The notes under the pieces are model-generated. The model was not told where the DNA came from. It was given only the letters and a program-made list of their open reading frames with translations, and did not search any database. Source: JANXUR01 sp038229415 (GTDB lineage: Bacteria > Acidobacteriota > Terriglobia > Terriglobales > Acidobacteriaceae). Taken from it: a stretch of 64,000 nucleotides of DNA. Made by a program: the position numbers and the translations under genes. Shown here piece by piece: positions 44,293-53,037 of this stretch. The stretch lies in the NCBI GenBank assembly GCA_038229415.1, contig JBBROM010000009.1:100838-164837 (forward strand). Reading direction: 5' to 3'. The stretch's first letter is position 1. Every line of letters starts with the position of its first letter.

Positions 44293-45462
44293 ATGGCTCT
44301 CTCGATTTCAGGCAACGATGGTTTCGACCCGGCTGCAACTCAACTGGGGCCTGCTATTGCCCTACTTCGCAGCTTTGGCGTTCCCGCCCCGCGAATCGCA
44401 CGACTACTGAACGTGACCACGGGCAACATCCGGCAGATTGACCTCCGGGCACAGCACCCCAAACGGGACAATCTTGAATTCCCCAAACCGTTGTCAGATG
44501 CGGACTTGGAGTTCGCAGCCCAGCACGATCCGCTTCGCTTTGAACTGCCGGTCCCGCTTTACGGCAAGGAGAAGGCACAAGTAGAAGAGATCGAGGCGAA
44601 GGTTGAAGCCATGCGGCAGGAGTACGCAGGCAAATATCAATTTCAGGAAGGAATACTCCGCCTCAAGACCTTGCAGAGATACGTCCTGCGGGCTTCGCAC
44701 CCGCGCCGCATCCGGCTTAAGGCGCGCATCCAGCAGCACATAGCTTGGTTCCACGTTCACAACGGATACTCTGCCTCGGCCATCACACATGCGACCATCG
44801 CCATGCAACTGTCTCTCGATGCTTACCACGAAGGAACCCAAGACCCAGTTGATCTAAATCGCTACGTCGAATCCGCGTTGATTGCCTCCAACGCTTGCTT
44901 ACTTTCCCGGCGACCCAAAGACGCGCTTGCACTACTCGACTTGGCAAGAGAAGCGGCGCACGCGACCCGTAGCACGCGATCCTCGGAGCACTTCCGTCAG
45001 CGTGGGACTGCGTTGTTGCAGATTGGAATCAGCGCCGACGACGAGACGCGAAAGCAATACGAACAAGCCGCTGAAACAATGAAGCGAAACGATGAAGCCC
45101 GCGATGAGCATCACTTAAAGATGGTGGGCACCCGACAAAGCAATTTGCTTGATCCGAATCGCGGCTGGGACAACGCACAAGAGCCAATCGCATGGGCTAG
45201 GGAGAGCTTTGGTCGTGACACCCTCGAGTACCGCATGAACCTGAACTGGGGAGCGGCTTGCGCTCTTCAAACCGGCAACGCAAATGACATCGAAATCGCG
45301 ATTGTACTGCTTTCGGGCGATGGTGCCAACGCCAAAAAGTTCGGACACCAAGCCACGATCACAAAACTCTTGCTGATCACGCCTGGTCTCAAACTAACTC
45401 CCGCCCAGATCATGATCTGGGTCCGCTTCGTGCTTTACGAAAACGCCTACCGCAACCGTTAG
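44293..45462 (+). CDS. 389-aa protein with N-terminal HTH and TPR-like helical body
   Basis: ATG 44293 follows AAGGAGG by eight bases. Residues 10-40 form a likely helix-turn-helix (LLRSFGVPAPRIARLLNVTT, GNIRQID). The remainder is helical with a TPR-like rhythm (DALALLDLAREAAHATRS, QYEQAAETMKRNDEARDEHH). The combination resembles regulatory proteins that sense a peptide or protein partner, but no family is assigned. It stands between the methylase and the DNA-transfer ATPase, with inverted repeats in its upstream region. Confidence 0.75.
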   Translation: MALSISGNDGFDPAATQLGPAIALLRSFGVPAPRIARLLNVTTGNIRQIDLRAQHPKRDNLEFPKPLSDADLEFAAQHDPLRFELPVPLYGKEKAQVEEIEAKVEAMRQEYAGKYQFQEGILRLKTLQRYVLRASHPRRIRLKARIQQHIAWFHVHNGYSASAITHATIAMQLSLDAYHEGTQDPVDLNRYVESALIASNACLLSRRPKDALALLDLAREAAHATRSTRSSEHFRQRGTALLQIGISADDETRKQYEQAAETMKRNDEARDEHHLKMVGTRQSNLLDPNRGWDNAQEPIAWARESFGRDTLEYRMNLNWGAACALQTGNANDIEIAIVLLSGDGANAKKFGHQATITKLLLITPGLKLTPAQIMIWVRFVLYENAYRNR

Positions 45463-45602
45463 GCGTCTCAAGCCCTTCCTTCCCAGTTTCCTAGAACGTT
45501 ACAAAAATCGACCTCAATCGGCTCACGGTTCCTCGCGTTTCCACGCGATTCTGTGTCCATGAACTGCGATCAGCAGCACTTTACCGCAGTGGGGAGGATA
45601 TT

Positions 45603-45851
45603 ATGCACCGCATTTTGACCGAGGAGAAGAACACCGAACTCGTCGAGCAATTTTTACTGGACCTCCATGTTGACTACACCATGTTCCGCTGCGGTGGCGC
45701 GTGGAAGGGGTGCCCAGAGAGAAGCCTTGTGATCGAGATTGTCAATCTCCCCGAGTCGTCCATCCGAATTATCGCGCTGGGAATCAAGACCATGAACAGA
45801 CAGGATGCGGTGTTGATTCAAAAAATCGAGACACAGAACCAGTTCGTCTGA
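45603..45851 (+). CDS. Small 82-aa uncharacterised protein
   Basis: A good ribosome-binding site (GGGGAGG) precedes ATG 45603. The protein is compact alpha/beta in appearance with two cysteines (FRCGG, KGCPE) and a beta-strand pair (SLVIEIVNLP, IRIIALGIKTM). It ends 20 bases before the ATPase gene and probably shares its operon. No family recognised. Confidence 0.65.
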   Translation: MHRILTEEKNTELVEQFLLDLHVDYTMFRCGGAWKGCPERSLVIEIVNLPESSIRIIALGIKTMNRQDAVLIQKIETQNQFV

Positions 45852-45871
45852 CAGCACGGGTAAACGAGCGA

Positions 45872-47290
45872 ATGCTCAATCGCGCAGAAAGGATCGAGTT
45901 GAATCCTATGACCAGCATTTTCGAATCCATCTTCACCGGCGCATGGAACTACGCAAACAGACCTGCGAAGCCGAAGGAGCCGCGCACCAGCTTGGTGCTG
46001 GGCGAGATCATCCGGGATGGCGAGCTGACCAAACATTCTGTGGGCCTCACCCTTGCCAAGCGCAGTGAGCACGTCATGGTGCTAGGCCGCACGGGTAGTG
46101 GCAAGTCCAGCCTTGTAAAGTTCATGGCTAGCCAGGACATCGCCGCTTGCCAAGGCTTTGCCTACTTTGATTTCCACGGAGACTCCACGCCGTTCCTGCT
46201 ACGCACCATCGCCGCCGAGGAGAAGCGTACAGGAGAGGACCTCAGCGAAAAGCTGATCGTGATAGAGCCGGGAAGCGCGGAGTTCTCCGTGGGAATCAAC
46301 CCTCTTCAAGTCCGTGGTGGTGCGTTCCAGAGTTTCGTTCAGATTGCGGAACTCTCGAAGATCATCAAGGACCGCTGCGGCATGGAGAATCTAGGCCCTC
46401 AGACTGACGAGCTTCTGCGCAACTCTCTGTTCGCACTCGCCGATAGCGGCCTGACGCTGGTCGATCTGCCTGCCTTCCTGACCAATGACGGGTATCGCGC
46501 TTCGCTAATGAAGAACATTAGCAACGCTGACGTGCGGGCTTATTTCGAGTCTCGGTTCGATGTGGTTTCTGACGCGATGCGCCGGGTGATGAATGCACCA
46601 GTTCTTAACAAGGTGTCCGCGTTCATCAGCGACCCGCACTTCCGCCACATCCTCGGGCAGACCAAGTCCAGCTTCTCGCTTGCCGATGCTATCGACAGCG
46701 GCTGCTGGATCATCCTCGACCTGCCCAAAGGAAGACTGGGAGCGCAGACCGCAACACTGGCCTCCTTGTTCCTGGCAAAGCTGAAGAGCGCGTTGTTCTC
46801 CCGCACGAATCGGGATCTGTTTACCGTCTACGCCGACGAAGTCCAGAACCTTGTCAGCACAGATGGCGACATCGAAACCATGTTTTCCGAACTCAGAAAG
46901 TTCGGGGTCGGAGTCCTTGCTGCAAATCAGTACCTGGATCAGTATCCAGCAGCACTTCGCTCCGCAGTTCTGGCGCTTGGTACTCACGTCTGCTTCCAGC
47001 TTTCGAGTCCCGACGCAGAGAAGATGTCCACCGTCATGGACGGGGGCAAGCATCTTGCCGAAACCCTCCGCAATCTTCCGCAGCGGCACTTTGTGATCAA
47101 GAGCGGCTCGCAAGCCTGTAAGCAGGCGGTGGTGCCAAACGTTGAAGCTAGCCGCGAAGGCTTTGCTGACCTACTGAATCGTTCCCGTCGCCGCTTCGCC
47201 CGCCGCCGTGAGGCGGTGGAAACGGAGATTCTCGCACGCCAGCCCAAACCTCAGCAATTAACCAAGGAGGCTCTGGATGAGTGGGAATAA
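45872..47290 (+). CDS. VirD4/HerA-like DNA-transfer ATPase
   Basis: This 472-residue P-loop ATPase has Walker A GRTGSGKSS (residues 72-80) and Walker B ADEVQN (321-326). A YFDFHGDSTP segment near 98 and a C-terminal VLAANQYLDQ sensor region resemble TraD/VirD4 coupling proteins and HerA-type DNA pumps. Such ATPases feed element DNA to a secretion channel or translocate it. No N-terminal membrane helices are evident, unlike classic VirD4. ATG 45908 is an alternative start. The stop lies within the first codons of the next gene (14-base overlap). Confidence 0.88.
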   Translation: MLNRAERIELNPMTSIFESIFTGAWNYANRPAKPKEPRTSLVLGEIIRDGELTKHSVGLTLAKRSEHVMVLGRTGSGKSSLVKFMASQDIAACQGFAYFDFHGDSTPFLLRTIAAEEKRTGEDLSEKLIVIEPGSAEFSVGINPLQVRGGAFQSFVQIAELSKIIKDRCGMENLGPQTDELLRNSLFALADSGLTLVDLPAFLTNDGYRASLMKNISNADVRAYFESRFDVVSDAMRRVMNAPVLNKVSAFISDPHFRHILGQTKSSFSLADAIDSGCWIILDLPKGRLGAQTATLASLFLAKLKSALFSRTNRDLFTVYADEVQNLVSTDGDIETMFSELRKFGVGVLAANQYLDQYPAALRSAVLALGTHVCFQLSSPDAEKMSTVMDGGKHLAETLRNLPQRHFVIKSGSQACKQAVVPNVEASREGFADLLNRSRRRFARRREAVETEILARQPKPQQLTKEALDEWE

Positions 47291-48056
47291 ACCAACACGC
47301 ATCAGCCTCCAACCGAGAGACTTGCATCTGCTCCGGGAACTGTCAGTCTGCCGGGTTGTAGACCGGCAGCAAGCCGAAGCACTGGGGCCGTTTGGCTCCA
47401 TCACGCGTGCCAACATCCGGCTTCTGCAGTTGACCCGCGCTGGGTTGCTGAACCGCTTCTTCGTCGGGAACCGCGAAGGAGGCGCGAAGTCTCTCTACAC
47501 CCAGACAGTCAAGGGTGCGGCCATCGCGCAGGTTCCGTTCTGCGGAATCCACCGCGTCAAAGATTCGATGCTAGTGGGTGATCTATTTGTTGAGCACCAG
47601 CTCAGCATCAACCGGATCTACATCACCGCAAAGCACCAGCCGATCCCGGTGGAAGGTGCGCGCTTCCGCCGCTGGGAAGTATTAACCGCCCCACTCAGCG
47701 CAAACGTTCCACTAATCCCGGATGGGTACTTAGAGATTGAGTCTCTATCCGGCATTCGCCCCATGTTCCTTGAGGTCGATCACGGAACAGAATCCCTAAA
47801 AGTCTGGACCAAGAAGACCGAGCACTACCTGCGCCTTGCCACCTCGGGAGAATTTTCAAGACTCTTCCACCACTCTCAGTTCCGAGTGCTAGTGGTGACC
47901 CTTACCGACCGCCGCATGCAGACCATTCGCAAGACGGTGGCAAGGCATACGGGCAAAGTTTTCTGGTTCCAAAGTTTCCAAACCATTGATCGCGACGGCT
48001 TCTGGTCGGCTTCGTGGCTTCGGCCCGAGGGTGAACAGAAGCAATCGCTCTTATGA
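47277..48056 (+). CDS. Replication-relaxation family protein
   Basis: The 259-residue protein matches the replication-relaxation family: RDLHLLRELSVCRVVDRQQA, a winged-helix N-terminus, GPFGSITRANIRLLQLTRAGLL, then a nuclease-like body with FLEVDHGTESLKVW (acidic/Lys residues). Members come from plasmids and integrative elements and are thought to act in replication initiation or relaxation of element DNA. Its start overlaps the ATPase gene by 14 bases, which fits a joint role in DNA processing and transfer. Confidence 0.82.
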   Translation: MSGNKPTRISLQPRDLHLLRELSVCRVVDRQQAEALGPFGSITRANIRLLQLTRAGLLNRFFVGNREGGAKSLYTQTVKGAAIAQVPFCGIHRVKDSMLVGDLFVEHQLSINRIYITAKHQPIPVEGARFRRWEVLTAPLSANVPLIPDGYLEIESLSGIRPMFLEVDHGTESLKVWTKKTEHYLRLATSGEFSRLFHHSQFRVLVVTLTDRRMQTIRKTVARHTGKVFWFQSFQTIDRDGFWSASWLRPEGEQKQSLL

Positions 48057-48068
48057 GGTCACACACTT

Positions 48069-48500
48069 ATGCGCTACTGCAACTATTGCAAACACATCAC
48101 GCCGGGTGAGGCGATGTACTGCCAGAACTGCTCCCGGACGTACAACATTCGCCTTTGCCCACGGCACCACCCTAATCCGCGCGCCGCTGAAGTCTGTTCG
48201 CAGTGCGGCAGCCGGGAACTGTCGACGCCGCAACCGAAGAAGAGTTTCAGCACATCGGTTGGGCTTGGCATTGGTTCGCTGCTGCTTTCCATCTTGGTCA
48301 GCCGCTTCACCGGTTGGGTGCTGCTGCTGTCGCTTTGCGTCTATTTTCTTTACTTCATCGCCAAGGCCTTGCAGAACGTGAACAACCTCCTCCCGGACAT
48401 GAGCCTTGGAGCCTTCCTTGGTTCTTTGTTCTTGGGATGGATGATGCTTCCCCAGTTTCTTAAGAACGGGATCAGCAAGGTCATAAGGAAGAAGAAATGA
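48069..48500 (+). CDS. Zinc-ribbon membrane protein
   Basis: The 143-residue protein has an N-terminal double zinc ribbon (C4, C7, C18, C21 in CNYCKHITPGEAMYCQNC; then CPRHH and CSQCGSRE). Hydrophobic helices follow (residues about 68-105 and 115-130) and a basic tail KNGISKVIRKKK. The layout of a cytosolic zinc ribbon plus membrane anchor is common among small element-encoded accessory proteins. Function unknown. It belongs to the same operon as the ATPase. Confidence 0.75.
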   Translation: MRYCNYCKHITPGEAMYCQNCSRTYNIRLCPRHHPNPRAAEVCSQCGSRELSTPQPKKSFSTSVGLGIGSLLLSILVSRFTGWVLLLSLCVYFLYFIAKALQNVNNLLPDMSLGAFLGSLFLGWMMLPQFLKNGISKVIRKKK

Positions 48501-48720
48501 CCACCACCCTATACACGCTGGCAACGGAAGCCACAGCGCCGCCGCTGCCGCAGGCACGCGGCTATGAGGAACGAGGCAGGAGGAATAGCCGGACTTTGCC
48601 AGGACACGGGAAAGGCTTGCGTTTGTTGAGGTTTCGCCGGATTCACCTGAGGCAGCTATGCCTTACCCCGTGCCCTAGGCAGAGTGAGACGTTGTTGAGT
48701 TTGGTTTGGGAGGAAACGCC

Positions 48721-48945
48721 ATGCAGATAAACGACACACTCGGTGAGCCGCTCACCATCCGTGACGTGGCCCTATTGATCGGCTGCTCGCCCTGGACTGT
48801 AAGATCCCGGCACATCCCGCACGGATTGCCGGTCTTCCGTTCCGGGGCCAGCGGCAAGTTGATCTTTTATCGCGATCAAGTCGTGCGCTGGGTTCTGCAA
48901 CAGCAGAGCACCCAAACCAGACCGAAAGGAGGAAGGTGGGCGTGA
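48721..48945 (+). CDS. Excisionase-like helix-turn-helix protein
   Basis: ATG 48721 has GGAGG seven bases upstream. The 74-residue product has a MerR/Xis-type winged helix (LTIRDVALLIGCSPWTVRSR, HIPHGLPVFRSGA, then IFYRDQVVRWVL). It overlaps the start of the tyrosine recombinase by four bases. This pairing is typical of a directionality factor and its integrase. Confidence 0.85.
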   Translation: MQINDTLGEPLTIRDVALLIGCSPWTVRSRHIPHGLPVFRSGASGKLIFYRDQVVRWVLQQQSTQTRPKGGRWA

Positions 48946-50030
48946 GCCTATTCAAACGCGGAAACGTCTTTTGGAGCTACGTGTGGATCAGTGGCATTCG
49001 CCACGCCAAATCCACCGGCACGGCGAACCGCCGCATCGCCGAACAGATCGACCAGAAGCATGCCGAGGAGTTGAACCTTCGGGAACAGCGAGTCCCGCAG
49101 TTTGACCCGGAGATGAGCTTTGAGGACCTGTATGCGCGTTTCCTGGCTAACGGCTCACCCAAGCCGTATCACCTCGAACGCGGCAAGCAGCTGCTCCCAT
49201 TCTTGAGCGAGGTCGCGATCGGACGTATCAACCGCAACACCGCCCTTGAGTACCGCAAACTGCGGCACAAAGAAAAACCGCTAACCGATGCCACCATCAA
49301 CCGCGACATAGGCTGCCTTCGCAACATCCTTTATTGGGCGGTTGATGAAGGCATCCTTGCCGCAAACCCCTTGAGCCGTGCCCGCCTTGTGCGGGAACCC
49401 CGCAAGCGGCGCCCGATCTTGAGTGCCTTTGACGAAGAGTTGCTCAAAGTCGAAGCCGCTCCTCACCTGCGTCTTGTCATCGAGATCGCGCTCAGCACTG
49501 GCATGCGCCGGGGCGAAATCCTCAACCAGCGCTTCGAGGATGTGGACTTTGCCCGGAGGCTGTTGTTTGTCTCGAAGTCCAAGACACCCGAGGGCGAAGC
49601 CCGCGAGATTCCTCTCACGGCTCGTCTGTTCCAGTTGCTTTGGGAGAGCCGAGAGAACGATGGGCTGATCGTGACCTACAAGGGTCAGTCCATCACGGCC
49701 ATCTCTAAGGCTTGGAAGTCAGCGATTCGCCGCAGCGGGATTCGCTACTGCCGATTCCACGACTTGCGCCACACCTTCAACACCCGACTGATGGAAGCCG
49801 GGGTGATGCAGGAAGTGCGCAAGGCGCTTATGGGACATTCCTCGGGCGAGGATGTCCACGCCACCTACACCCACGTTGAGCTTCCGGCCAAGCGAACTGC
49901 CATCCGGAAACTCGAGACCTGGCTATCCAGTCAATTGCAACTCGACAGCCACGGCCAACCCGAAACCCAAGCACCGCAACCAGAGAGTCCAGAGGAGAGA
50001 AGCAATGGAATCTTCGGAAACCACGACTGA
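48942..50030 (+). CDS. Tyrosine recombinase of the 42-53 kb element
   Basis: The protein (362 residues from GTG 48942) has a core-binding domain (FEDLYARFLANGSPKPYHLE) and catalytic residues in STGMRRGE (Arg), KSKTPEG (Lys), HDLRHTFN (His-x-x-Arg), MGHSS (His) and TYTHVE (Tyr). GTG 48936 is an alternative start; AAGGAGG lies at 48925-48931. It overlaps both the excisionase-like gene and the next small gene, making one tight operon. Its attachment sites are not evident in the window. Confidence 0.93.
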   Translation: MSLFKRGNVFWSYVWISGIRHAKSTGTANRRIAEQIDQKHAEELNLREQRVPQFDPEMSFEDLYARFLANGSPKPYHLERGKQLLPFLSEVAIGRINRNTALEYRKLRHKEKPLTDATINRDIGCLRNILYWAVDEGILAANPLSRARLVREPRKRRPILSAFDEELLKVEAAPHLRLVIEIALSTGMRRGEILNQRFEDVDFARRLLFVSKSKTPEGEAREIPLTARLFQLLWESRENDGLIVTYKGQSITAISKAWKSAIRRSGIRYCRFHDLRHTFNTRLMEAGVMQEVRKALMGHSSGEDVHATYTHVELPAKRTAIRKLETWLSSQLQLDSHGQPETQAPQPESPEERSNGIFGNHD

Positions 50031-50265
50031 AGACCGGAGACAGAAGATGCGGCGGTTGCTCATGCACGACTGTCATGAGCAGGCGGAGACCGCGCTGCGA
50101 GCGCTTTACAGCGTAGTCGGGGCTCTGGGAGATGGAGACGCCGAACAAGCATTAGGTGCGTTTCAGGGGGTCCCAGAGCAAGTCCGCTATATCGGGATCA
50201 TCCTGCAACGGTTGACACGGCCTGAGGTCACACTCCAGCCGTTGCCACTCGAGCCGGAGATATAG
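50005..50265 (+). CDS. Small 86-aa protein, paralogue of the 50475 gene
   Basis: ATG 50005 follows GGAG and starts within the recombinase 3' end (26-base overlap, other frame). The helical product contains EQAETALRALYSVVGALGDG, then PEQVRYIGIILQRLTRPEV. Much of this aligns with the protein at 50475-50729, so the two are diverged copies. Function unknown. Confidence 0.65.
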   Translation: MESSETTTEDRRQKMRRLLMHDCHEQAETALRALYSVVGALGDGDAEQALGAFQGVPEQVRYIGIILQRLTRPEVTLQPLPLEPEI

Positions 50266-50267
50266 CC

Positions 50268-50471
50268 GTGAGCCGCCGCCAACACCACTGGGAGGATGCC
50301 ATCTCCCTCACCAGTGACACCTACAGCGAGATTTGTACCCGCTGTGGTGCCGAGCGTCTCTTCACTGTCGAGCAGGATGGCGAAACTGCCACCCGCTACT
50401 ATCCGCCGCCCGAGCCGCCTGCATGTGGCGACGAGGATGGCGACACCAAACCAGAGCGAAAGGAGGAATAA
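50268..50471 (+). CDS. Small 67-aa protein with a Cys pair
   Basis: The frame starts at GTG 50268, two bases after the previous stop. It contains one CTRCG zinc-knuckle-like motif (residues 23-27) and a further cysteine in the acidic tail. It lies between the two paralogous small genes. No family recognised. Confidence 0.5.
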   Translation: MSRRQHHWEDAISLTSDTYSEICTRCGAERLFTVEQDGETATRYYPPPEPPACGDEDGDTKPERKEE

Positions 50472-50474
50472 GGG

Positions 50475-50729
50475 ATGCGAAAACTACTGCCTCCCAAACC
50501 GTTGAGCACCCAGCAGCTTCTGATGATTGCGCTCTTGGTGGATTGCGTGGAGCAAGCCGCCGCAGCGCAATGCAAGCTCGAAGCCATGTTTGAAGAAATT
50601 GGCAACGATCAGCTTGCCCAAGCCTCCGAGGCCATCTGTGGTCTCGACAACCAGGTTCACTACGTCACCGTCACCATGAGACGAGTGGTGGATCTCGATA
50701 ACCTCACACGCCCGCAGAGAGTGATGTGA
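50475..50729 (+). CDS. Small 84-aa protein, paralogue of the 50005 gene
   Basis: AAGGAGG lies a few bases upstream of ATG 50475. The helical product shares the pattern EQAAAAQCKLEAMFEEIGND, then NQVHYVTVTMRR...LTRPQRV, with the protein at 50005-50265. The two appear to have arisen by duplication within the element. Function unknown. Confidence 0.65.
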   Translation: MRKLLPPKPLSTQQLLMIALLVDCVEQAAAAQCKLEAMFEEIGNDQLAQASEAICGLDNQVHYVTVTMRRVVDLDNLTRPQRVM

Positions 50730-50846
50730 ACAAGAAGCAAGAGTGCTGGTGCTGACTCCTCAAGAACGAGTCCCGCACCACCCCTGAATTTCACGCACCG
50801 TAACCGAGCACTTTAACAAACCAGTTCCTTTAAGGAGGGAACAGCT

Positions 50847-51077
50847 ATGGCACTAAAGAAACGCACCGAGACACCGGCTCCCGAAGCCGCGCGTCCCATG
50901 TTTGCTCAGTCCCAGTCGTCGGGTCGCAAACCGTGGAAGAAGAGGACCCCGGTGGATGTGGTCCGCGATCAGATCGAACGCTTGCGCAAGGACGTCGAAC
51001 TCAAAGACGCCGAACTCGCGCTTTCAAAACGCCAACTGCAAAAGCTCGAAGAAGCCGTCAAGGTTCTCGACGCTTAA
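50847..51077 (+). CDS. Small 76-aa basic/coiled-coil protein
   Basis: AAGGAGGGAACAGCT precedes ATG 50847. The N-terminal half is basic and disordered (GRKPWKKRTPVD) and the C-terminal half is a likely coiled coil (IERLRKDVELKDAELALS). A strong intrinsic terminator follows four bases after its stop, so the gene is probably the end of the recombinase operon. No family recognised. Confidence 0.7.
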   Translation: MALKKRTETPAPEAARPMFAQSQSSGRKPWKKRTPVDVVRDQIERLRKDVELKDAELALSKRQLQKLEEAVKVLDA

Positions 51078-51081
51078 ACCA

Positions 51082-51118
51082 AACAGGAGTTTGCCCACCC
51101 GGCAATCTCCTGTTTTTT
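51082..51118 (+). terminator. Intrinsic terminator after the recombinase operon
   Basis: AACAGGAGTTTGCC and GGCAATCTCCTGTT form a 14-base stem with one mismatch and a 5-base loop, followed by a T-tract (TTTTTT). Confidence 0.85.
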
Positions 51119-51186
51119 GCGGGCGGAGAAATATTCGGCCACGCGCTAACCACACTAGAGGCTCCTCGGAGCAAAGGAGAACACCC

Positions 51187-52797
51187 ATGAAATCCAAACG
51201 CACAACTACTACCAGAACCCTGATAACAAGCCAGCAACCTGCCGTGAGCGGAACTGAGATTGGAGCCAATGGCATCGAATACGTACTCGACAAGGCTGCA
51301 AGCATTGCCGACGCCGAGGCACGACGGATTGCTGCTGAAAGCCAAGCCCAGATCGAGGCATCGGAGCAAGACATCCGCTACCTAAAAGAAACCGAACGCG
51401 ACCTGCTGGAGCGACGCCGCGAAGCTACCCGCAACCCAGACGCTCAAGCCAACCGCCACAGACGCAACTTCCTTTGGGTGGTCGCGGCAATCCTTTCTCT
51501 TGGCGGGTTCCTATTCACACTCATCGCCTTTGCTCCCTACCAGTTCGGTTGGAAGGGTTATATCTACGCCGTGGCCGTCGCCATCGTCTGCCCATTCGCA
51601 GTGGAAGAGACACTCGATTCCTGGGGTTCCGTTTACTTGTTGCGGATACTTAGAACGGTGTCCGCAATCGCAGCGCTGGCAAGCCTGCTACTGCTGGCCC
51701 AAGTCCGAGGCGACATCCTTGCTCGCACGGTTAAGGATGCTTCCGCTCAGCCGGTGGTGACCGACGATCACGCAAGTAGCACCCAGCAGTCAGGAGACAG
51801 CGGTAACGGCTTTTACGACGCCTCTCTCAAGTCGATCCAGTGGGCCATGATTCTTCTGGCGCTCGGAATGGAATTGGCGGCTGGCATATCCGTTCACGGA
51901 GCTCGCAAGCTGAGTCGGGCCTCTCAGGATGATGCCACGGAACTCGACAAACGACTCAAGGAGTTACGGGAGAAAATCGCCGACCTTGCATTCACCATCG
52001 CAAGCCGCAAACAGGAAGCCGAGAAATTCAGAGCAGAATACCAGCGTGATTTCCACCGTGAGGCCATCAAGAAGGTGACCCAGAGCGCCAAGTTCAAGCT
52101 GCTAGTGTTGACTCTGGGAGTCCTGCTCTTGCCGGGTATCGCGCGGGCAGCGGATAAGCCGTGCTTGGTGATACTTACTGATCTAACCGAATCAGAGACG
52201 AAGCCGGGGCCGGACGGCAAATCCGGCCTCGAGAAGAACCTCGATGCGGTTACCCAAATGCTGGCAAAGGTGCCAGCAAGCACGCGCGTCACCGTCGCTG
52301 GCATTACGGGCAACAGCTTCACGCAGCCCTATGTTCTCCTGACCGGGCAAGTCGGAGACGATCCCGGCTATTTCGGAGAGCGACTGGCATCTGCTCACAA
52401 GCAGCTTGTCATGGCATGGGCACAACGGCGCAAGTCGCTTAAGACTGGCTTCCAAGACACCGACATACTCGGGGCTTTGCTTCTTACCACTCAGCTGTTC
52501 GTGCAGGACGCATCCTCTCGCAAGACGCTGATCATTCTTTCGGACATGCGTCAGCACACCCCGCAGCTCGACCTCGAAACCCCAACCGTCATCACACAAA
52601 AGCAGTTAGCCAAGATGAAGACACTTGCCCCGTCTGACCTGCGCGGCGTTCAGGTCGAAATCCTAGGCGCTGATGGTTCCGGCAAGACGACCGAATACTG
52701 GTTGAGCCTCCGATCACTCTGGGAAAAATATTTTAAGAGTTCAGGCGGAAAGTTGACATCATATTCTCCGCTGCGCATCTCTCCCGAGTCGCCTTGA
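51187..52797 (+). CDS. Membrane protein with coiled coils and an extracytoplasmic vWA-like domain
   Basis: ATG 51187 follows AAAGGAG. The 536-residue protein has an N-terminal helical region (ADAEARRIAAESQAQIEAS) and three or four membrane helices (near residues 98-175 and 215-235). A cytosolic coiled coil comes next (LDKRLKELREKIADL). A final helix (LLVLTLGVLLLPGIARAA) leads to a soluble C-terminal domain that begins KPCLVILTDLTESET and contains TLIILSDMRQHTP. This fits a vWA/Rossmann-like fold, although the exact MIDAS is not clear. It could serve in envelope attachment or DNA transfer for the element. No family recognised. Confidence 0.75.
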   Translation: MKSKRTTTTRTLITSQQPAVSGTEIGANGIEYVLDKAASIADAEARRIAAESQAQIEASEQDIRYLKETERDLLERRREATRNPDAQANRHRRNFLWVVAAILSLGGFLFTLIAFAPYQFGWKGYIYAVAVAIVCPFAVEETLDSWGSVYLLRILRTVSAIAALASLLLLAQVRGDILARTVKDASAQPVVTDDHASSTQQSGDSGNGFYDASLKSIQWAMILLALGMELAAGISVHGARKLSRASQDDATELDKRLKELREKIADLAFTIASRKQEAEKFRAEYQRDFHREAIKKVTQSAKFKLLVLTLGVLLLPGIARAADKPCLVILTDLTESETKPGPDGKSGLEKNLDAVTQMLAKVPASTRVTVAGITGNSFTQPYVLLTGQVGDDPGYFGERLASAHKQLVMAWAQRRKSLKTGFQDTDILGALLLTTQLFVQDASSRKTLIILSDMRQHTPQLDLETPTVITQKQLAKMKTLAPSDLRGVQVEILGADGSGKTTEYWLSLRSLWEKYFKSSGGKLTSYSPLRISPESP

Positions 52798-53037
52798 TTC
52801 TCAAAAATGGTGCAAAGTTTGACACCGCGCGCCCGAACAAAGCGAAATGCACAATGGCAATTATTGGGCTAATCGCGCGATCTTGTTCTGATTCTGGAAC
52901 AGGATTGTGAAATTCGTGCGAATCGCTTGACAACCAGCGATGCCAAAGATTAGCTTATCGCTCACGGTTTCAATCCATAGAGAACCGGGCTGTTTTCGAC
53001 CTAGCAGCGACCCCGGGGAATTGGCGAATCATTTCTG

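Noticed and set aside
48497..48730. 77-codon frame overlapping the zinc-ribbon gene by ATGA
   Set aside because: The product is Arg/Leu-rich low complexity and runs over the ribosome-binding site and start of the excisionase-like gene, so it is probably a chance frame.
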